Below, piece after piece: positions 1-8,274 of a stretch of DNA of 64,000 nt (within the stretch, counting starts at the first letter, position 1; every line of letters starts with the position of its first letter). Source of the stretch: Leptotrichia buccalis C-1013-b (GTDB lineage: Bacteria > Fusobacteriota > Fusobacteriia > Fusobacteriales > Leptotrichiaceae); contig NC_013192.1 of assembly GCF_000023905.1 (NCBI RefSeq), positions 2,046,001-2,110,000 on the forward strand, read 5' to 3'. The position numbers were made by a program, and so were the translations under genes. Below the pieces are notes generated by a model, which was not told where the DNA came from, searched no databases, and saw nothing but the letters and a program-made list of their open reading frames with translations.

Positions 1-609
1 AATGGAGTATTCTTTCTAGATGAAATTGGGGAATTTGAAGGAAAAACGCTGGAAACATTGAGACAGCCGCTGGAAGATGGAAAAATTGTCATTTCAAGAG
101 CAAACTTTAGTGTAACTTATCCAGTAAAAAACATAACAATAACAGCTTCAAATCCTACTCCAAGCGGATATTTTCCTGATAATCCGCTATGCAACGACAG
201 TTTACATGAAATAAAACGTTATCAGAAAAAATTTTCAGGTCCGTTTCTCGACAGAATGGATTTGTACGTGGAAATGCACCAGCTGAAAAAAGATGAAATT
301 TTTGACGAAACTTTATCAGAAAAATCAAAAGACATTCAAGCGAGAGTTATAAAAGCTCGCGAAATTCAAAAACAACGTTTTAATTCAAATACATTAAACA
401 GAGATATGAATAAAAAGCAGTTAAACAAATATTGTAAAATAGATGAAGAAAGTCAGGAAATTATGAAATCGGCGATTGACAATTTAAAATTATCAGTTAG
501 AATGTTTGACAAACTGCTGAAAGTTTCACGAACAATAGCAGATTTGGATGGAGAAGAAAATATAAAAAAGGAACATCTTTTGGAAGCGCTTAATTATAGA
601 AAAAAATAA
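1..609 (+). CDS. ComM/YifB-like Mg-chelatase-family AAA+ ATPase, C-terminal part
   Basis: The reading frame is open from base 1, so the gene starts outside the window. The first residues read NGVFFLDEIGEF, the Walker B segment of the Mg-chelatase-like (ComM/YifB) AAA+ family. The rest (LETLRQPLEDG, then a segment ending in an arginine-rich FLDRMDLYVEM stretch) matches the C-terminal lid and the Mg_chelatase_C helical domain. In the family ComM is a hexameric helicase that helps branch migration during natural transformation. An internal TTG at 58 is not the start. Assignment to the family is firm; the exact role is inferred. Confidence 0.88.
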   Translation, partial: NGVFFLDEIGEFEGKTLETLRQPLEDGKIVISRANFSVTYPVKNITITASNPTPSGYFPDNPLCNDSLHEIKRYQKKFSGPFLDRMDLYVEMHQLKKDEIFDETLSEKSKDIQARVIKAREIQKQRFNSNTLNRDMNKKQLNKYCKIDEESQEIMKSAIDNLKLSVRMFDKLLKVSRTIADLDGEENIKKEHLLEALNYRKK

Positions 610-732
610 TAGAGATTGTTTCCATAACATAGTTTTTTTATTTTAACAAGAGGGGACTATACTGGATAATATTTACTTTAGTGTAATTCTAAATTCATAT
701 AATTATCAACCAAGTCTATTATTCAAAATAAT

Positions 733-780
733 AAAAATGTGTAATCAGTCAATTTAATTTGATTAACTACACATTTTTTT
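733..780. terminator. Bidirectional terminator between comM-like gene and engB
   Basis: An 11-bp inverted repeat (AAAAATGTGTA at 733-743, TACACATTTTT at 768-778) has T-runs on both strands. It can end both the plus-strand gene before it and the minus-strand engB after it. Confidence 0.8.
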
Positions 781-790
781 ACATAAATTA

Positions 791-1378
791 TTATTTTTCA
801 ATAATTCTTTTTCCTATAAAATTCAATAATTCTTCTCTTCCTGTATTTTTCAATGAAGAATAAAAAAACACATCTTCGTTTTTAAACACTAATTTTTTCC
901 TAATTTCCTTTAACTGCTTGAATTTTTCATTATTTGACAATTTATCTGCCTTTGTAAAAATTATATAATATTCAATTCCAAAATGTTCCAGCCACTTTAA
1001 CATTTCCATATCTTCGTTTGACGGAACTCTACGTAAATCAAGCAATAAAAATACAACTTTTTCACGATTTGAAATTAAATAGCTTTCAATAGTTTTTCCC
1101 CAGTTTTTCTTAACGGCATCAGGTACTTTTGCAAATCCGTATCCGGGTAAATCAACAAAATGAATTTTGTCATTTATTAAAAAATAATTGATTAATTGCG
1201 TTCTTCCTGGAGTTTTACTCGTTCTAGCTAAACTTTTTCTCTTTGTTAAAGAATTTATTAATGATGATTTTCCTACATTTGACCTTCCAATAAATGAAAA
1301 TTCTACAATATTGTTAAAATCTGGATAATCTTTTTCTACAACTGCAGATTTTACAAATTCAGATTTATTTATTTCCAT
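791..1378 (-). CDS. engB: Ribosome biogenesis GTP-binding protein EngB (YsxC/YihA)
   Basis: Essential small GTPase that helps assemble the 50S ribosomal subunit. At 195 residues it has the family length. The G motifs are all visible: G1 GRSNVGKSS, G2 region TPGRTQ, G3 DLPGYG, G4 TKADK, and SSLKNTG near the G5 position. The ATG at 1378 is preceded by AGAGGTG. It is the downstream gene of a minus-strand group that also contains the LCP gene and coaE. Confidence 0.96.
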   Translation of the reverse strand: MEINKSEFVKSAVVEKDYPDFNNIVEFSFIGRSNVGKSSLINSLTKRKSLARTSKTPGRTQLINYFLINDKIHFVDLPGYGFAKVPDAVKKNWGKTIESYLISNREKVVFLLLDLRRVPSNEDMEMLKWLEHFGIEYYIIFTKADKLSNNEKFKQLKEIRKKLVFKNEDVFFYSSLKNTGREELLNFIGKRIIEK

Positions 1379-1419
1379 TTTTCACCTCTTTTTCTTAAAT
1401 TTTTCACTATTAAATATTT

Positions 1420-2220
1420 CTAATCTTTAAATTCTTCTCTTGCATTTTCCAATGAAGCTTCGTCTGGCATAAAATACCAAACTCCGTTAATCATTCTTCC
1501 ATCTCCAGTAATCTCATGCTGCTCAATATCCGAATGGTGAATCAAAACCGCTGGCAATACTGACAAACTTTTAATAGGATTTACTGCTATTTCCATATGT
1601 TCCTTTGTATAGCCATAAACTTGAGGAATATATTTCCATCCTGACGGTGCAGCTATTTTTTTGACAATTCCTTGAATAACTTGTCTTTGTCGTTCATCAC
1701 GCTTGAATGCCGTATCACTTTTTCTATGTCTTGTATATGCAAGTGCCATTCTTCCTCTCAAATTATAAACTTGCCCTTTATCAAAATGATATACTTCCTG
1801 ATCAAAATAATCCTGATTAAAAGTATGATTTGCAACAACATCGACTCCGTCTATTAAATTTGTTATATTCATCACATCTTCAAATCTGAAACGTACATGA
1901 TAATTAATTTTTGTATCAAGCAAGTTTTCAACTGCATCAATTGTACATTGTGTTCCACCAAAATGATGTGAATGTGTAATTTTGTCCTGTTTATAATTTT
2001 CACAAGGAATTTCCGCATATGTATCACGTGGTATCGAAACCATCTTTATCTGTGCCAAATATGGTATAACCCTTATAACAATAAGCCCGTCACTTCGAGA
2101 TCCTTCTGTTGGCTGATTTGCATAGGCATCCACCCCAATTACAAGAATATTAAATGGAACGCATAGCCACCCAATTAACGCTGCTAAAGCTATTAGTAAT
2201 ATCAATAATATTTTTTTCAT
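1420..2220 (-). CDS. LytR-CpsA-Psr (LCP) family protein
   Basis: LCP proteins are membrane-anchored phosphotransferases that attach undecaprenyl-linked glycopolymers to the cell wall. This 266-residue protein has one N-terminal membrane segment (about residues 4-25), then the LCP core: VIGVDA, RSDGL, SIPRDTYAEIP, the GGTQCTIDAVENLL helix, LIDGVDVV and the arginine-rich LAYTRHRKSDTAFKRDERQRQV, which binds pyrophosphate in known structures. A GGAGGTG lies just before the ATG. The family is typical of Gram-positive walls, so its substrate in a diderm is not obvious. Confidence 0.9.
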   Translation of the reverse strand: MKKILLILLIALAALIGWLCVPFNILVIGVDAYANQPTEGSRSDGLIVIRVIPYLAQIKMVSIPRDTYAEIPCENYKQDKITHSHHFGGTQCTIDAVENLLDTKINYHVRFRFEDVMNITNLIDGVDVVANHTFNQDYFDQEVYHFDKGQVYNLRGRMALAYTRHRKSDTAFKRDERQRQVIQGIVKKIAAPSGWKYIPQVYGYTKEHMEIAVNPIKSLSVLPAVLIHHSDIEQHEITGDGRMINGVWYFMPDEASLENAREEFKD

Positions 2221-2340
2221 TTTTCACCTCCATAGTTAAAACCAAACCAAAAAGTTATGATCATTTTATTACAAATTCTGAATTATTTAGTTTTTTTCAG
2301 TTTAATTTTTAAGAAATTCAGATACATCTGAAAAATCTTG

Positions 2341-2979
2341 TTAAACATAACATTTAGTTTCTAAATATTTAGTTTCTAAATATTCTAAAAATTTATCAAT
2401 TTTTTCTTTCAGCTCTTCAATATTTCCGTCATTTTCAATAACAAAATCGCTTCTTTTCTTTTTTTCATCCAAAGGCAACTGAGAATTAATAATATTTAAA
2501 GCATCATTTTCACTGCGTTTATCTCTTTCCAAAATTCGCCTAATCTGTGTACTTTTTTTTGCACTGATTAACAAAATATAATCAAATTCCTTTTCCCACT
2601 GGACTTCAAAAAGCAGCTGTATTTCTACAAAAATAATTTTATTATTTTTTTTGTATTTGGAAATCTGTTCTCTCATAGTATGCAAAATTTCTGGATGCAT
2701 AATTGAATTTAAAAGCAGTCTTTTTTCTTTATTTTCAAAAATAATTTTTCCTAATTTTTCACGTGAAATTCGGATTGCATTATTTTCATTTTCAAAATTA
2801 CCGCTATTTTCCAAAACTTCTTTTCCAAAATTTTCCACAATTTTTTCTATAACTTTTGGAATTTTTATAACCTCATGAGAAATAGTGTCCAAATCAATAA
2901 CAGGAAATTTATTTCCCCGCAAAATCTGGCTAACTGTACTTTTTCCAGTTCCAATTCCGCCAGTAAGCCCAATAACCAT
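2341..2979 (-). CDS. coaE: Dephospho-CoA kinase
   Basis: Catalyses the last step of coenzyme A synthesis, phosphorylating the 3'-hydroxyl of dephospho-CoA. The P-loop GLTGGIGTGKST is at the N-terminus, DLD at the substrate site, and the RDKRSE lid and FVIENDG motif follow. Length 212 is normal. The C-terminus carries a short in-frame duplication (YLETK twice) from a 15-bp direct repeat in the DNA, probably neutral slippage. Confidence 0.95.
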   Translation of the reverse strand: MVIGLTGGIGTGKSTVSQILRGNKFPVIDLDTISHEVIKIPKVIEKIVENFGKEVLENSGNFENENNAIRISREKLGKIIFENKEKRLLLNSIMHPEILHTMREQISKYKKNNKIIFVEIQLLFEVQWEKEFDYILLISAKKSTQIRRILERDKRSENDALNIINSQLPLDEKKKRSDFVIENDGNIEELKEKIDKFLEYLETKYLETKCYV

Positions 2980-3307
2980 TTTTCTTCAATTTTTCCTTTC
3001 TAAAACTTAGTAATTATTACAAATACAATGTATTTTATACCTTTTTTTATTTATTTGCAACAATTTTTTGAAGAAAAAATTTTAATTTGTATAGATAAAT
3101 TAAAAAAAGCGTTTCAAAATATAAAAAATTTTAGAATAAATAATAAATTTTAGAATAAAATATGGTATAATAAAAGTAGAATTTAAAAAAATAAAAAATT
3201 GAAAAAATATTTACAATATGATAAAATTATCTGGAGAAATTAAAAAGTTTTAATTAGCAAAAAATAAGTTAAATATTTGATTCATAAAACAAAAATAAGG
3301 AGGACAC
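2980..3307 (+). promoter_or_regulatory. Intergenic region upstream of accB-like gene with direct repeat and -10 box
   Basis: No gene is seen here. A 15-bp perfect direct repeat (AAATTTTAGAATAAA at 3126-3140 and 3145-3159, 19-bp period) lies just before a good -10 TATAAT at 3166-3171. No clear -35 is present, which would fit an activated or repressed promoter for the acc cluster. The repeat could be an operator; it does not resemble the FapR or FabT sites I know. Confidence 0.4.
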
Positions 3308-3709
3308 ATGGAACTGAGAGACATTCAGGAATTAATGCAGGTTTTAAAAAAAGAAAATTTAACCGAGATGAAAATAAAATATGGAAACGTAAAGCTTACA
3401 TTAACTAATTCTGAAACTGGACAAGTTACGAATGCCGCAGCGCCTGTAACAAAAAAAGTTCAAAAAAATATCGCCAAGGCATTGCCTAAAGAAGAAGTTA
3501 TTAAATCAAGCAATGTAGGAAGAATAAGATTAATAAATTCAAAAGTTGGAACTTCAGTAAGAAAAGGAGAAATTCTTGCCAGAATTAACACAATTGGAAT
3601 TGACAACGATGTAAAAGCTACTGTAAATGGTGTCTTGAAAGAAGTATTAGTTGCAGATGGTTCAGCTGTGGATTTTGCAAAGGAATTATTTAAAATTGAA
3701 GTTAAATAA
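3308..3709 (+). CDS. AccB-like biotin carboxyl carrier protein lacking the biotinyl lysine
   Basis: By context and sequence this is the BCCP position of an acetyl-CoA carboxylase operon. The N-terminus (MELRDIQELM... LTEMKIKYG) matches the AccB start, and the C-terminal 65 residues form a biotinyl/lipoyl domain (VGTSVRKGEIL, ATVNGVLKEVLV, FAKELFKIEV). The attachment motif AMK(L/M) is replaced by TIGI (residues 95-98), with glycine at the lysine position (about Gly97). The usual SPMVG is also altered, to SSNVG. It therefore should not be biotinylated. The AAGGAGGA site before the ATG is strong, and accC follows 39 bp downstream, so the gene appears expressed rather than decayed. Confidence 0.85.
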   Translation: MELRDIQELMQVLKKENLTEMKIKYGNVKLTLTNSETGQVTNAAAPVTKKVQKNIAKALPKEEVIKSSNVGRIRLINSKVGTSVRKGEILARINTIGIDNDVKATVNGVLKEVLVADGSAVDFAKELFKIEVK

Positions 3710-3748
3710 TATTGAAAATAAAAATCTTTTAGGAGGATGAAGACAGTA

Positions 3749-5104
3749 ATGTTCAAAAAAATATTAATAGCAAATAGAGGAGAAATTGCTGTTAGAATAA
3801 TCAGAGCAGCAAGAGAACTGGGAATAGCAACTGTAGCGGTTTATTCAGAAGCTGACAAGGATTCACTTCACGTGAAACTTGCTGATGAGGCTATCTGTAT
3901 CGGAACTGCCAGCAGTGCGGATTCGTACTTAAAAATACCTAATATTATTTCAGCAGCACAAATTACAGGAAGTGAGGCAATTCATCCAGGATATGGATTT
4001 TTAGCCGAAAATCAAAGATTCGCTGAAATTTGTGAAAAAAACGGAATCGTATTCATTGGTCCAAAACCTGAACTAATCAGTATGATGGGAGACAAAGCCA
4101 CTGCAAGAGAAACAGCTATTAAACACAAAGTCCCAATAACAAAAGGCTCAGACGGAATTGTACCAAATGTGGAAGAAGCTAAAAAAGTTGCAGAATGGAT
4201 AACTTATCCTGTTATGATAAAAGCTACTGCCGGTGGTGGTGGTAAAGGAATGAGAATTGCACACGATGAAAAGGAACTTGTGGAAAATTACATTGCAGCC
4301 CAAAATGAAGCAAAAGCGGCATTTGGAAATCCAGATGTTTATATTGAAAAATACGTGGAAGAACCAAGACACGTAGAAATTCAAGTAATTGGAGACAAAT
4401 TTGGAAACGCTGTTCATTTGGGAGAAAGAGACTGCACAATTCAAAGACGTCATCAAAAATTAATAGAAGAATCCCCATCAACTGGAATTGATGCAAAAAC
4501 ACGTGAAAAAATGGGAAAATTTGCTTCAAAACTTGTAAAAGGTATTGGTTACGACAGTGTTGGAACATTGGAATTTCTTGTTGACAAAAATATGAATTTC
4601 TATTTTATGGAAATGAATACTAGGATTCAGGTGGAACACACTGTAAGTGAGGAAATTACTGGTGTTGATCTAATAAAAGAACAAATAAGAGTAGCAGCGG
4701 GAGAAAAATTAAGTGTTTCCCAAAAAGATATAAATATTAATGGACACGTTATAGAATGCAGAATAAATGCAGAAGATTCTGAAAACGGATTTTTACCTTC
4801 TTCAGGAATTATGGAAAAATATATTCCATCTGGCGGAATCGGTGTAAGAGTCGATTCACATTCATATCAAAATTATGAAATACCGCCTTATTACGATTCA
4901 ATGATTGCAAAACTTATTGTGAAAGGTAAGGATAGGGAAGAAGCTATTGTTAGAATGAAACGTGCCTTAAAGGAATTTATTATAGAAGGTATAGACACAA
5001 CTATACCATTCCATTTGAAAGTTCTTGATAATAAAGATTTCAATGACGGAATTATCTATACAAATTTCATTGAAACTCATTTTAAAGAAGCTCTTGGAAA
5101 ATAA
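3749..5104 (+). CDS. accC: Biotin carboxylase (acetyl-CoA carboxylase subunit)
   Basis: ATP-dependent carboxylation of biotin on a carrier protein, the first half-reaction of acetyl-CoA carboxylase. The N-terminus MFKKILIANRGEIAVRI, the ATP-grasp segment ATAGGGGKGMRI, HLGERDCTIQRRHQKLIEE and MEMNTRIQVEHTVSE are all family hallmarks. I place the start at the second ATG (3749) because AGGAGG ends directly at the first ATG (3737) and the family begins MF/MI-KKILIANRG. Length is then 451. Its expected partner just upstream lacks the biotin lysine, so another carrier may be used. Confidence 0.95.
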   Translation: MFKKILIANRGEIAVRIIRAARELGIATVAVYSEADKDSLHVKLADEAICIGTASSADSYLKIPNIISAAQITGSEAIHPGYGFLAENQRFAEICEKNGIVFIGPKPELISMMGDKATARETAIKHKVPITKGSDGIVPNVEEAKKVAEWITYPVMIKATAGGGGKGMRIAHDEKELVENYIAAQNEAKAAFGNPDVYIEKYVEEPRHVEIQVIGDKFGNAVHLGERDCTIQRRHQKLIEESPSTGIDAKTREKMGKFASKLVKGIGYDSVGTLEFLVDKNMNFYFMEMNTRIQVEHTVSEEITGVDLIKEQIRVAAGEKLSVSQKDININGHVIECRINAEDSENGFLPSSGIMEKYIPSGGIGVRVDSHSYQNYEIPPYYDSMIAKLIVKGKDREEAIVRMKRALKEFIIEGIDTTIPFHLKVLDNKDFNDGIIYTNFIETHFKEALGK

Positions 5105-5186
5105 AAATAAGTAAATTAATTAATATTAATTTTATATACAAATAATTTTATTATTTGATAAAAATAAAAAAATAGGAGGAATGAAA

Positions 5187-5579
5187 ATGAACGAATTAGG
5201 AAATGTAAATATATCACAAGAAGTGGTGGCAACAATTGCAGAATCTGTAGTATCAGAAATTGAAGGAGTAAACAGCCTTGTAGGTGGAACTTCAAAAAAT
5301 GAAATTGTTAAATTTTTCCAAAATGTATCTTCAGGTGGAAAGGGAATTGAAGTGGAAGTTGGAGAAACTGAATGTACAATAGATTTGTATATCGTAGCTA
5401 AAATGGGATACAAATTGCCAGCATTGGCAGGAGAAATTCAAACAAACGTAGTAAAAGCAATTACTGATATGACAGGATTAAAAGTTCAGGAAGTTAACGT
5501 ATATATTCAAAAAATTGTTAAAGACGATAAAAAAGACGTTGTTCAAACTCCAGTAGAAACAGCAGAAATCGAAGAATAA
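5187..5579 (+). CDS. Asp23/Gls24 family envelope stress protein (YqhY-like)
   Basis: About 130 residues with the Asp23 pattern ISQEVVATIAESVVSEIEGV, IDLYIVAKMGYKLPALAGEIQTNVVKAI and VQEVNVYIQKIV. In Bacillus the homologue yqhY sits between accC and nusB and is linked functionally to acetyl-CoA carboxylase; the same order is seen here. ATG 5187 is preferred over ATG 5181, because AGGAGG ends one base before 5181. The next gene encodes the likely membrane anchor. Confidence 0.9.
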   Translation: MNELGNVNISQEVVATIAESVVSEIEGVNSLVGGTSKNEIVKFFQNVSSGGKGIEVEVGETECTIDLYIVAKMGYKLPALAGEIQTNVVKAITDMTGLKVQEVNVYIQKIVKDDKKDVVQTPVETAEIEE

Positions 5580-5777
5580 AAATCATAATACACTCAAACA
5601 AAAAACTTTAAAATCGGATAACTCTATTTTTATTACAATTTTAGAAAGTTTCGGTTTTAAAGCTGTTTGGGTATATTTCAGGAAGGAAAGGAGAGTCTGG
5701 CAATCTAAACATCATATTTTAAAAGAATTACAAAAAATATTTCTGAAAAATTTGATGTATTTTGACAGCACATATTG

Positions 5778-6434
5778 ATGATTGCAATATTAGGATTTTT
5801 GGCAAGATTATCTGTAATACTCGGATTTGTTGGTATTGCTTTTTCGAGTATATCGGATATGCTGTTTGGGACTGATTATTTGGGACAACTTGATATTTTT
5901 ATTGATTTAAGCAGTTTAAACTTTAGAATTTTAGTTGGAATATTATCAATAATTTATCTAGTCATATTTTTACTTTCTTATATTGACAAACTTACAAAAT
6001 ATTCTCAAAGTAGAAAAGTGAAAAATAAAAGTGGAGAAATCGAAGTTTCTATTAAAACTATAAATGAAACATCAAAAGATTTTTTAAGTAATCAGGAAAT
6101 CATAAAAAATTCAAAAATTAAATCATTTCCAAAAGGAAAAGCAGTTGTTATAGAAGCTACTGTGGATACCTACAACGTTGATAACTTGAACGAAAAACTA
6201 TCAGAAATTCAAAGTAAATTATCTGATTATATTTTTAAAGCGACTGGAATTACGGTGAAAAAAAGTAAGGTAAAATTAAAAAAAGTTTTAAATGAAACAA
6301 TTATTGAAAAAAAAATCATTGATTCTCCAGCTATTCAGAAAGAAGAAGAACAAAATGCAAGCAATAAAAACAAAATTTTAAAAAACAAAAATAATACACA
6401 AATTGAAACTTCCCCAACTGGAAAGGAAAATTAA
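5778..6434 (+). CDS. AmaP-like membrane anchor for the Asp23 protein
   Basis: AmaP anchors Asp23 to the membrane in Gram-positive bacteria. Two N-terminal membrane helices (about residues 3-25 and 48-68) are followed by a cytoplasmic part with the Asp23-related pattern GKAVVIEATVDTY...LSDYIFKATGITVKKSKVKLKKV, then a lysine- and asparagine-rich tail. ATG 5778 (or TTG 5775) is the first start after a stop in frame; there is no clear ribosome binding site next to it. A purine-rich GGAAGGAAAGGAG lies far upstream near 5685. The stop overlaps the nusB start by one base, so the two are translationally coupled. No small DUF2273 gene was seen in the 198 bp before it. Confidence 0.75.
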   Translation: MIAILGFLARLSVILGFVGIAFSSISDMLFGTDYLGQLDIFIDLSSLNFRILVGILSIIYLVIFLLSYIDKLTKYSQSRKVKNKSGEIEVSIKTINETSKDFLSNQEIIKNSKIKSFPKGKAVVIEATVDTYNVDNLNEKLSEIQSKLSDYIFKATGITVKKSKVKLKKVLNETIIEKKIIDSPAIQKEEEQNASNKNKILKNKNNTQIETSPTGKEN

Positions 6435-6850
6435 TGACACGAAGAGAAATTAGAGAAGAAATATTTAAACTTCTTTTTGAACATGAACTAATTGATAATA
6501 ACATCGAAAAAAGAATAAATGATGTAATTAATGAAGAAAATTTAAAGAAAAATGACGAGATTGATTTTTTACGAAGCTATGTTACTGAAATAATTGAAAA
6601 TGAAAATATTCTAATTGAAAAAATAAAAAATATATTAGATGGTTGGACTTATGAACGTTTGGGGACAATAGAAAAAGTTTTGTTAAAAATATCTTTTTAT
6701 GAAATCACTATAAAGAATATAGGATATGAGATAGCAATTAATGAAGTTCTGGAAATCGCTAAAAAATATTCTTACAACGATACAAAAGAATTTCTTAATG
6801 GAATCCTTGCAAAATTAGTAAAAGATATTAAAGAAGAACAACATAAATAA
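6434..6850 (+). CDS. nusB: Transcription antitermination factor NusB
   Basis: All-helical RNA-binding protein of the antitermination complex that acts on rRNA transcription with NusE (S10). The 138 residues begin TRREIREEIFKLLFEHEL and contain LGTIEKVLLKISFYEI and AINEVLEIAKKYS...FLNGILAKL, matching NusB. The start codon overlaps the stop of the preceding gene by one base. The operon order accB-accC-asp23-nusB is the same as in Bacillus. Confidence 0.93.
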   Translation: MTRREIREEIFKLLFEHELIDNNIEKRINDVINEENLKKNDEIDFLRSYVTEIIENENILIEKIKNILDGWTYERLGTIEKVLLKISFYEITIKNIGYEIAINEVLEIAKKYSYNDTKEFLNGILAKLVKDIKEEQHK

Positions 6851-6892
6851 ATGGAAGAACAACCTAAAGAAACAAATAATAAAAAACTAAAG

Positions 6893-6924
6893 ACTTCTGT
6901 ATTTTAAAATATGGAAGTTTTTTT
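6893..6924 (+). terminator. Terminator after nusB
   Basis: The hairpin ACTTC...GAAGT encloses the palindrome TATTTTAAAATA and is followed by a T-run. It ends the acc-nusB transcript. Confidence 0.7.
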
Positions 6925-6997
6925 AAAATTATAAATTTGACTGATTTTTATTAGTCTATCAAAATTATCATATCTTTAAGAAAAGGAAGCTAAGTTG

Positions 6998-8110
6998 ATG
7001 AAAAAAATAGGAATAGTTATCGGAAAATTTTTCCCGCTTCATATTGGACACGTAAATTTAATTCAACGAGCAAGCGGAATTGTGGACAGGTTATATGTGG
7101 TTATTTCATATTCTGATGATGCTGATGACCTGCTTACATCAAATTCACGTTTTGTTAAGGAAATAACACCAAAGGACAGACTGCGGTTTGTAAAGCAGAC
7201 ATTTAAAAATCAGCCCAATATCTCATCTTTCTTACTAGATGAAAATAACTACTCTCAAAAAGGCGAAAACTGGGAAGAATGGGCAAGAACTTTAAAAAAT
7301 GAAATTGAAAAAAGAGAAAAACTGAAAAATAAAAATGAAATTGACTGGAAAAATGATGTTATATTTATAAGTAACCGTAATGGAGATGAAGAATACAATT
7401 TAAAGCATTTTGGCTCAGAAACAAAATCAATTGACAAAAACTATATTGAATATAACGTAAATTCCAAGAAGATTCGCGAAAATCCGAGTAAATACTGGGA
7501 TTTTTTACCACGTGAAGTAAGAGAGCATTTAATTCCAATTATTACAATCTGTGGTGGAGAAAGCAGCGGAAAAAGTGTAATGATTGACAAACTTGCAAAT
7601 GTTTTTAACACTACTTCAGCATGGGAATATGGACGTGAGTATGTTTTTGAAAAATTAGGTGGAGACGAAGAAGCTTTACAGTATTCAGATTACGAAAAAA
7701 TCGTCTTTGGTCATCAGTCAAACGTGCTTTACGCCGCTAGAAATGCCAACAAATTTGCATTAATTGATACAGATTATATCGCCACTCTGGCTTTTTGCCT
7801 GACTTATGAAAAACGGGATAATCCAATTGTACGTGAATTTGTTCAGAATTACAGATTTGATTTAACAATTTTATTGGAAAATAATGTGGCTTGGGTAAAT
7901 GATGGGCTGCGTTCAATTGGTGATAATGACAGACGTGAAAGATTTCAAAATTTGTTAAAGCAATTATATAAAGAATACGACATTCCTTATATTATAGTAA
8001 AATCTGACAGTTATGAAAAAAGATATTTAGCTTGCAAACATATTATCAAGTCTTATTTAGATGGTGCTGATAATGTTCAGCTACAGAATATAGCAGACAG
8101 TTATACTTAA
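6998..8110 (+). CDS. nadR: NadR-like NMN adenylyltransferase / ribosylnicotinamide kinase
   Basis: Bifunctional NAD salvage enzyme. The N-terminal nucleotidyltransferase domain shows GKFFPLHIGHVNLIQRA (HxGH motif) and the ISNRNGDEEY region. The C-terminal kinase domain begins ICGGESSGKSVMIDKLA (P-loop) and has LIDTDYIATLAF. There is no N-terminal helix-turn-helix, so unlike the enterobacterial NadR it should not be a repressor. ATG 6998 is chosen over TTG 6995 because AAAAGGAAG sits about 8 bases upstream. It stands alone between two terminators. Confidence 0.9.
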   Translation: MKKIGIVIGKFFPLHIGHVNLIQRASGIVDRLYVVISYSDDADDLLTSNSRFVKEITPKDRLRFVKQTFKNQPNISSFLLDENNYSQKGENWEEWARTLKNEIEKREKLKNKNEIDWKNDVIFISNRNGDEEYNLKHFGSETKSIDKNYIEYNVNSKKIRENPSKYWDFLPREVREHLIPIITICGGESSGKSVMIDKLANVFNTTSAWEYGREYVFEKLGGDEEALQYSDYEKIVFGHQSNVLYAARNANKFALIDTDYIATLAFCLTYEKRDNPIVREFVQNYRFDLTILLENNVAWVNDGLRSIGDNDRRERFQNLLKQLYKEYDIPYIIVKSDSYEKRYLACKHIIKSYLDGADNVQLQNIADSYT

Positions 8111-8120
8111 TAATTAAACG

Positions 8121-8159
8121 AAAAATGCAAGGAAATAACAATAACTTGTCTTCCTTGCA
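8121..8159 (-). terminator. Minus-strand terminator after rnfD
   Basis: Perfect 9-bp stem TGCAAGGAA (8126-8134) and TTCCTTGCA (8151-8159), with a T-run on the minus strand only. It closes the rnfC-rnfD transcript. Confidence 0.8.
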
Positions 8160-8274
8160 CAATCAAATAATTTTATAGGAAATTATAACAAAAATAATTT
8201 AAAATCAAACTTAAAAATTATAATTATTTTATCAGTCTGATTTAAAAAAATTCAAGCACAATCTGATTAATTTC

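Noticed and set aside
2352-2381. 15-bp tandem repeat at the end of coaE
   Set aside because: It only duplicates five residues at the C-terminus and looks like neutral slippage.
6851-6907. An 18-codon ORF starting with ATG right after nusB
   Set aside because: It has no ribosome site, is not recognisable and runs into the terminator hairpin.
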